Origin: Ktedonosporobacter rubrisoli
GTDB taxonomy: Bacteria > Chloroflexota > Ktedonobacteria > Ktedonobacterales > Ktedonobacteraceae
Length of the DNA: 64,000 bases
Assembly: GCF_004208415.1 (NCBI RefSeq)
Contig: NZ_CP035758.1
Span: 5,270,001-5,334,000 of the forward strand
Direction: 5' to 3'
The position numbers and the translations under genes are program-made. The notes below the pieces were generated by a model. It was not told the DNA's origin, made no database searches, and saw only the letters and a list, made by a program, of their open reading frames with translations. Every line of letters begins with the position of its first letter. Position 1 is the first letter of the stretch. Below are positions 59,596-64,000 of this stretch, piece after piece.

Positions 59596-60498
59596 ATGCC
59601 AGAAACTATCGGCTTTATTGGCCTGGGCATCATGGGCAAGCCAATGGCCCATAATCTGCTTAAAGCAGGCTATTCGCTCATCGTCCTTAACCGTCATCAG
59701 GAAGTGACCGATGAATTTGTGGCTCAGGGAGCGCGCTCGGCCCAACGTCCCGGCGATGTCGCGGCCAAGAGCGACATTGTGATTACCATGCTTCCCAACT
59801 CGCCACAGGTAGAAGAAGTCCTGGCTGGTCCTCAAGGTGTTCTCGAAGGAGCGCATAAAGGCTTAACCGTCATCGACATGAGCACAATCTCGCCCATCGT
59901 TACCCAGCGCCTGGCCGAGCAGTTGGACGCCGCCGGAGTTGAGATGCTTGATGCGCCAGTTAGCGGCGGCGACAAGGGAGCTATTGCCGGCACACTCTCG
60001 ATCATGGTTGGGGGCAATGAGGCAGTTTTTCAGCGCTGCCAGCCCATATTTCAGAAATTGGGCAAGACTATTGTACATGTGGGCGGGCACGGAGCCGGGC
60101 AGATCGTCAAGGCCTGCAATCAGATTGTCGTAGCGCTCACAATCGAGGCTGTTGGCGAGGCTCTGGTACTGGGCTCTAAAGCCGGCGTAGATCCTGCCAA
60201 AATCCTGCAGGTACTCGGCGGCGGTTTGGCTGGCAATCGGGTCATGGAGATGCGCGGGCCCAACATGCTATCCCACAACTTTGAGCCCGGCTTTCGCATC
60301 AACCTGCATCGCAAAGATCTAGACATCGCCCTCTCGGCTGGCCATGCCTATGATGTCTCGCTTCCCGTCACGGCCCTGGTCGATCAGATGTTTTCCTCGC
60401 TCGTTGTCCACGGGCGTGGCAATCTTGACCATTCGGCCTTGCTTACCTATCTGGAAGATCTGGCCAATCATAAGATCGGCGAAGATACGCAAGAGTAG
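59596..60498 (+). CDS. glxR: 2-hydroxy-3-oxopropionate (tartronate semialdehyde) reductase
   Basis: A 300-residue beta-hydroxyacid dehydrogenase. GFIGLGIMGKPMAHNLLKAG is the NAD(P) site, VEMLDAPVSGGDKGAIAGTL the substrate-binding signature, and GAGQIVKACNQIV carries the catalytic Lys. Closest in pattern to GarR/GlxR, which reduces tartronate semialdehyde to glycerate in the glyoxylate pathway after allantoin or glycolate breakdown. GGAG before ATG at 59596 decides the start. It is divergent from the OHCU decarboxylase gene. The hydroxypyruvate isomerase at 46.4 kb handles the same intermediate. Confidence 0.92.
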   Translation: MPETIGFIGLGIMGKPMAHNLLKAGYSLIVLNRHQEVTDEFVAQGARSAQRPGDVAAKSDIVITMLPNSPQVEEVLAGPQGVLEGAHKGLTVIDMSTISPIVTQRLAEQLDAAGVEMLDAPVSGGDKGAIAGTLSIMVGGNEAVFQRCQPIFQKLGKTIVHVGGHGAGQIVKACNQIVVALTIEAVGEALVLGSKAGVDPAKILQVLGGGLAGNRVMEMRGPNMLSHNFEPGFRINLHRKDLDIALSAGHAYDVSLPVTALVDQMFSSLVVHGRGNLDHSALLTYLEDLANHKIGEDTQE

Positions 60499-60545
60499 CC
60501 AGTTGGCACCTGGCTCAAAGAAAACGTGATAAGAATACACAATGC

Positions 60546-60594
60546 GCCTGCCTGTCTACAATAGCTCATGCTATCTGGCCAGAGCAGGCTTTTT
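60546..60594 (+). terminator. Rho-independent terminator
   Basis: GCCTGC and GCAGGC bracket an ATAGC/GCTAT inner stem, followed by TTTTT. It lies about 50 bases after the reductase stop; a smaller AGCCAG/CTGGCT hairpin begins at the stop itself. Confidence 0.75.
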
Positions 60595-60820
60595 AGTCCA
60601 AAGCTGAGCAGATCTATGTCTCTCTTCCAGGCATAAGCAAGACAGTACCTTCATCCACAACTGGCAATTAATCGTGAGAGAGATAGAGATGCATCCATCA
60701 GCCCTGTGAAGCGCGATTATGCTTCACCACGTAAGCTGACGGCTTCCCAGTTCAGCCGAACATGTAGCGAAGAGCGTCTCCAATGGCCGAGTCCCGGCCA
60801 GTAGAAAGGAGCTGTAGGCA

Positions 60821-61810
60821 ATGTTCAAACGTATTCTTGTTCCGTTAGATAGCTCGAAGCTAGCAGAAAGTGCGCTTCCCACAGCTGCCATGCTAGCCCG
60901 CGACGGAGGCTCTATCTGCCTGGTTCAGGTAGTCGGCGTTCAACCAGAAGTGTGGACGGCACCTGGCGAATACTTGCCAGCCACGATGCCAATGCAAAAC
61001 GACCAACAAGTCGTTGAGGCAGCCAGGACGGGAGCCAGCCAATATCTGGCAGACATAGCGGCTTCGCCAAGCCTAAAAGATATTCCAACCGAGATTATAA
61101 CTCCTCTTGGCTCACCGGCTCCAACTATTCTCGCGACAGCACAAAGCCAAAATATAGATATTATTGTCCTTTGCAGCCACGGCTACACAGGCGTAACGCG
61201 CTGGATCATGGGTAGCGTGGCCACAAAAATTGTGCGGCACTCAGAGACGCCGGTCCTCGTTCTGCGCAAGGACGGGCCTCAGCTGAACACGCCGGGTCGC
61301 CGCTTTAGCGTTCTGGTTCCCCTGGATGGCTCTGCCAGGTCCAAAGCCGCCATCGAACCGGCCGCCAGTCTCGTGACTGCCCTATCTCAGCCCGAGCAAG
61401 GAGCGCTTCATCTGTTGCGTGTGGTTAAGCCGCTTGCAGCCGAGCAAGGCAATACACAGGCCGAGCAGCAACAAATTATCGATAAGGCTGAGCAGTACCT
61501 CAAAACTGCAGCCGAAACAGTCCAGCAAAGCGACGGTACGGCCAATGCAGCTCGACAAGCCCTATCCTGGTCGGTAGCCCTTAATAACGATATTGCGGGC
61601 GCCATCATTCAAGAGGCCGAAGCTGGCGCGCGTTCGGAAGATGATAATGTGCCACATAGTTACGACGCCATAGCCATGGCGACCCACGGCTATGGTGGCT
61701 GGCAACACGGTGCGGTAGGCAGCATTGCCGATCGGGTCTTACAATCCACCCGCCTGCCGCTCTTAATCGTGCGCCCTCCCGACATGCGCAGCAATCGGCA
61801 AGAGCGTTAG
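60821..61810 (+). CDS. Universal stress protein with two UspA domains
   Basis: A 329-residue protein of two tandem UspA domains. The first starts FKRILVPLDSSKLAESALPT and closes with CSHGYTGVTRWIMGSVATKI then VRHSETPVLVLR; the second starts FSVLVPLDGSARSKAAIEPA and closes ATHGYGGWQHGAVGSIADRV. Both keep the GxxG...GS nucleotide-binding loop, so both probably bind ATP. Tandem-domain Usp proteins act under starvation, heat or oxidative stress in the cytoplasm. GAAAGGAG precedes ATG. Monocistronic. Confidence 0.93.
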   Translation: MFKRILVPLDSSKLAESALPTAAMLARDGGSICLVQVVGVQPEVWTAPGEYLPATMPMQNDQQVVEAARTGASQYLADIAASPSLKDIPTEIITPLGSPAPTILATAQSQNIDIIVLCSHGYTGVTRWIMGSVATKIVRHSETPVLVLRKDGPQLNTPGRRFSVLVPLDGSARSKAAIEPAASLVTALSQPEQGALHLLRVVKPLAAEQGNTQAEQQQIIDKAEQYLKTAAETVQQSDGTANAARQALSWSVALNNDIAGAIIQEAEAGARSEDDNVPHSYDAIAMATHGYGGWQHGAVGSIADRVLQSTRLPLLIVRPPDMRSNRQER

Positions 61811-61997
61811 CAGCTTCCAGGTGAGCTTTTTTCGCGGCCAATATAAAGTGACTGACGCTAGCCGCTCAAGGCTGCTGACGTCAGCTTATTTGCTTGTTGC
61901 CATAAGTTCTAACCCTGCATCACAAAAGGAGGGCCGGCCTTTCTTCTGGTATCTGTATCATCAAGGGGAAATCTCTCATCAGAGAACCGGAGCTATT

Positions 61998-62348
61998 TTA
62001 CTTAGCGGAAAAATTCTTCTCGGCAAACTGATCAATGGCCTTGATCACATCGCCAAGTTCCTGCCCCGTTGAAGTGAGGCGATACTCAACACGCGGCGGA
62101 ATCTCCAGAAACGCCTCGCGCTGCACAAACCCCTTCTCCTCAAGCATCTTGAGCCGCTGAGAGAGCGTCTTTGAGCTAATATGCCCCATAGACTCTCTTA
62201 GCGCATTAAAACGCATAGGACCATGCAGAAGATGCATCACAATCAGCAATATCCACATATCGCCAATAAAGCAGATAGCTGATCTCAAGGGAGAGGTCGC
62301 ACAGGCCTGAGATATTTCTGCTGGTAACTCCTCATCGAATATTTCCAT
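61998..62348 (-). CDS. HxlR-family transcriptional regulator
   Basis: A 116-residue winged-helix protein of the HxlR (MarR-like) family: IGDMWILLIVMHLLHGPMRF, NALRESMGHISSKTLSQRLK and FVQREAFLEIPPRVEYRLTS. A Cys at about residue 16 and one at about 28 fit redox-sensing members such as YodB. Start at 62348 has TAGGAAT; a TTG six codons upstream is an alternative. It is divergent from a DoxX gene with a clear palindromic operator over that promoter, so it is most likely the repressor. Confidence 0.9.
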   Translation of the reverse strand: MEIFDEELPAEISQACATSPLRSAICFIGDMWILLIVMHLLHGPMRFNALRESMGHISSKTLSQRLKMLEEKGFVQREAFLEIPPRVEYRLTSTGQELGDVIKAIDQFAEKNFSAK

Positions 62349-62388
62349 ATTCCTAGTATAGCACAATTTTTTTTGAACAACAACTAAC

Positions 62389-62430
62389 TTGACAACATCA
62401 GCTTTACATGTTACCTTTAGTTTCTAAAGG
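62389..62430 (+). promoter_or_regulatory. DoxX promoter with an HxlR-type operator
   Basis: TTGACA (62389-62394) has a 17-bp spacer to TACCTT (62412-62417), which overlaps the palindrome CCTTTAG-TTT-CTAAAGG (62414-62430). Placement over the -10 implies repression. TTAC and GTAA flanks extend the symmetry. Confidence 0.7.
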
Positions 62431-62517
62431 AAAGTAAGAAGAAAAGAGAAACGAAAAAATCTGTAGTCATTCTTTTTCGCGCCATATTTGATATTAGTTT
62501 AGAAAGGAACATTATTC

Positions 62518-63054
62518 ATGACACTTGCACTCAGCTCAGGTCTACTTCTCCTGCGCCTGGTTGCGGGCCTGACGATAGCTGCTCATGGCCTGCAAAAGTT
62601 GATTCCCTGGGCGGGCGGCCCTGGTTTTAGCGGCATGAAAGAGGGTCTCCAGAAGCAGGGCTTCAAACCTGCAGCATTGTGGACAGGTCTTGCCGTTGTG
62701 GGAGAACTGGGCGGCGGCCTCTCGCTGGCCCTGGGCTTCCTGACGCCTCTAGGAGCGGCGGGTATTATAGGAGCTATGACGATAGCGATTTTCAAGACCC
62801 ATTGGAAAGCTGGCTTCTGGAGTCAGAAGCACGGATATGAATATGCTTTGCTGCACCTGGCTGTAGCCCTGGCCTTTGGCATCATGGGACCCGGCAGCTA
62901 CTCTCTCGACGCCCTCTTTGGCCTCACGGCGCTCAACACGCTGCCGCTCTTCCTGGTTCTGGCAGCTCTGGCGGTTATCGTTGCTGGTATTGGAGTAATC
63001 AGCAGTCGCCCCGCGCCAGTAAAGGCGACTGAAGCTAGTTCGCACGCTTCCTAG
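62518..63054 (+). CDS. DoxX family membrane protein
   Basis: A 178-residue membrane protein with four to five helices. LLLLRLVAGLTIAAHGLQKL then PGFSGMKEGLQKQGFKPA and GGGLSLALGFLTPLGAAGI are typical DoxX features. DoxX proteins associate with thiol/quinone stress and with MauE-like or oxidoreductase partners; the reaction is unknown. GAAAGGAA is the ribosome site. Divergent from and probably repressed by the HxlR regulator, an arrangement seen widely for response to electrophiles. Confidence 0.9.
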   Translation: MTLALSSGLLLLRLVAGLTIAAHGLQKLIPWAGGPGFSGMKEGLQKQGFKPAALWTGLAVVGELGGGLSLALGFLTPLGAAGIIGAMTIAIFKTHWKAGFWSQKHGYEYALLHLAVALAFGIMGPGSYSLDALFGLTALNTLPLFLVLAALAVIVAGIGVISSRPAPVKATEASSHAS

Positions 63055-63426
63055 ATTGATTTGCGGCCTTAAAAGAGCCAACGAAAACGATCGAGCTCCA
63101 ATAAATCTCCTGGCGGACAAGCCATCCTTAACGACATGTCCATCAAGAGATTTACTGGATTTTTTATGTTAACTACCTTACCCCACCCCATCTTTTCTCC
63201 ATTATTGCAACTCATTTTTTCAATTTAGCATGCTTCATTACACCCATATCTCCATTTAATGCTTTTTATAAGGTCAATATCAGGCAAGAATTAAGGAATC
63301 GATGAGGATTTGATGAGTAATATGTGTAGCCATGATGTGAATGATCAGGTAGAGTGCAAAATGAATATGGACAAAACTTAAGGCAGAACTGCTTGCAAAG
63401 CCTTAGAAATGGAGATATACAGACAT
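63055..63426 (+). other. Gene-free AT-rich region
   Basis: No gene or repeat is supported. The region 63150-63400 is AT-rich and probably contains the promoter for the lipoprotein gene. Confidence 0.4.
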
Positions 63427-64000
63427 ATGAGAAAATTTGAAGCCTTTATGACTTGCAGAAAGATATCCAACATCTTTTTGCTGTTCACCTATGCTTGTTT
63501 TGCCCTGCTGAGCAGCTGCTCCAGCCCGCAATCTGCTCCTTCAGCCCCGCAAAGCGGACAAACATCCCTTGTTACCAGCCCGGCTTCTCCCAGGACAAAC
63601 CCCACAACAGTTCCTACTTCCTCATCAGCAAGCGCCTTTCCCGCCGATTGTCCGCCGGCTGGCACCACTCGCACCGTAAATCTACCCACTGACACAGGCC
63701 CGGCGCAGCCGGCCGTCTTTTACCTTACCGAATGGGGAGGTGTGCAATCAGGATTTCATCTAACGGGCCTGATGCGTTATGATCTGACAACGCACAAAAC
63801 CACTACCCTCCTCTCCTTTCCCGGCATCACCCTTGGCACCTGGCCTCAGTTCGAGCTCTCGCCAGATAAGCATTGGCTCCTCTTCGCGTACAGCAATGCG
63901 GATAGGCATGACATCACCCGCTTGCAACTGCTTCGCACGGATGGAACGCAGGTGCAGACTCTGGCTTGCTTTTCAGAAACGAGTGCCATAACGTCTGTCC
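63427..64000 (+). CDS. Lipoprotein, 5' part only, probable beta-propeller
   Basis: An open frame of 191 codons from ATG at 63427 to the window end. It has a signal with lipobox ALLSSC (Cys near residue 31), a 50-residue Ser/Pro/Thr-rich linker, and then repeats reminiscent of TolB-like propeller blades: PAVFYLTEWGGVQSGFHLTG then LMRYDLTTHKTTTLLSF and FELSPDKHWLLFAYSNAD. Such blades alternate ySPDG and lxxxdl patterns. Membrane-anchored outside the cell. The ribosome site (GGAG about 12 bases upstream) is poor; ATG at 63448 is an alternative start. The 3' end lies outside the window. Confidence 0.75.
   Translation, partial: MRKFEAFMTCRKISNIFLLFTYACFALLSSCSSPQSAPSAPQSGQTSLVTSPASPRTNPTTVPTSSSASAFPADCPPAGTTRTVNLPTDTGPAQPAVFYLTEWGGVQSGFHLTGLMRYDLTTHKTTTLLSFPGITLGTWPQFELSPDKHWLLFAYSNADRHDITRLQLLRTDGTQVQTLACFSETSAITSV

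Noticed and set aside
1..64000. CRISPR array, prophage or insertion sequence
   Set aside because: No regularly spaced repeats, no cas, integrase, transposase, capsid or terminase sequence was recognised.

Overview
The window looks like a chromosomal piece of a Ktedonobacteria-like member of the Chloroflexota. This is an inference from gene content, not from a marker gene: no rRNA, tRNA or ribosomal protein lies here. It rests on the mix of ECF sigma factors, KaiC-type ATPases, a Ser/Thr-kinase-like receptor, TPR-bearing XRE-like regulators, sugar ABC importers without their own ATPase, many short accessory genes with strong AGGAGG-type ribosome sites, and moderate GC content. I see no transposase, integrase, phage gene, CRISPR array or plasmid function. 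The few decayed genes (a response regulator, SnoaL-like, LacI-like and Ig-like remnants) are isolated.

Layout. 1-3.9 kb: the end of a TrkA-C protein, a DUF892 protein, an F420/NADP-type reductase, a DUF4126 membrane protein and a GH172 (DUF2961) glycosidase. 4.0-7.8 kb: a LacI-type operator cluster between the GH172 gene and a divergent sugar ABC importer (lipoprotein plus two permeases). 7.8-14.4 kb: a broken PhoB-type response regulator, a metallo-beta-lactamase-fold hydrolase, a second ABC importer (binding protein, two permeases, ATPase) behind a PhoP-box-like triple repeat, and an HD phosphohydrolase. 14.8-18.5 kb: Fur/Zur-type regulator, convergent ZIP metal transporter, GT9 glycosyltransferase, ArsR regulator. 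19.2-23.6 kb: a KaiC-like ATPase with a hybrid histidine kinase, a small ferritin-like protein and an ECF sigma factor. 24.0-28.6 kb: trehalose synthase behind an unusual interleaved repeat, ribokinase, and a stress cluster (DUF2267, a disordered protein, a 17M-type protein).

28.8-37 kb is rich in D-amino-acid and enamine chemistry (RidA, D-threonine aldolase/D-serine dehydratase type, threonine ammonia-lyase, N-acyl-D-amino-acid deacylase), with a MOSC protein and a tandem molybdopterin-fold lipoprotein inserted. 37.5-41 kb is an ECF sigma factor whose gene overlaps a HEAT-repeat membrane protein, followed by two ABC-2-like membrane proteins with no ATPase. 41.6-46.3 kb holds a PAP2 phosphatase and then a pseudokinase fused to a DnaJ-C-terminal-like domain and an extracellular beta-sandwich, with a paralogous receptor beside it. 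46.4-49.3 kb: hydroxypyruvate isomerase, and a TetR regulator with twin palindromic operators controlling itself and a QueG-like iron-sulfur protein. 49.5-51.6 kb: two methyltransferases and an ArsR regulator. 51.8-56.2 kb: a three-gene operon of unknown proteins divergent from a TPR regulator that has been duplicated together with its terminator. 56.2-60.5 kb: purine/ureide breakdown (NCS2 permease, DUF3830, OHCU decarboxylase, tartronate semialdehyde reductase). 60.8-64 kb: universal stress protein, a divergent HxlR/DoxX pair with a clear operator, and the start of a lipoprotein.

The strongest candidates for undescribed biology are the pseudokinase/DnaJ/beta-sandwich receptor pair, the ECF-HEAT-ABC-2 operon without ATPase, the unknown three-gene operon with its TPR regulator, and the interleaved inverted repeats upstream of the trehalose synthase. 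Starts were chosen by visible ribosome binding sites and family alignment from memory; no database search was possible.
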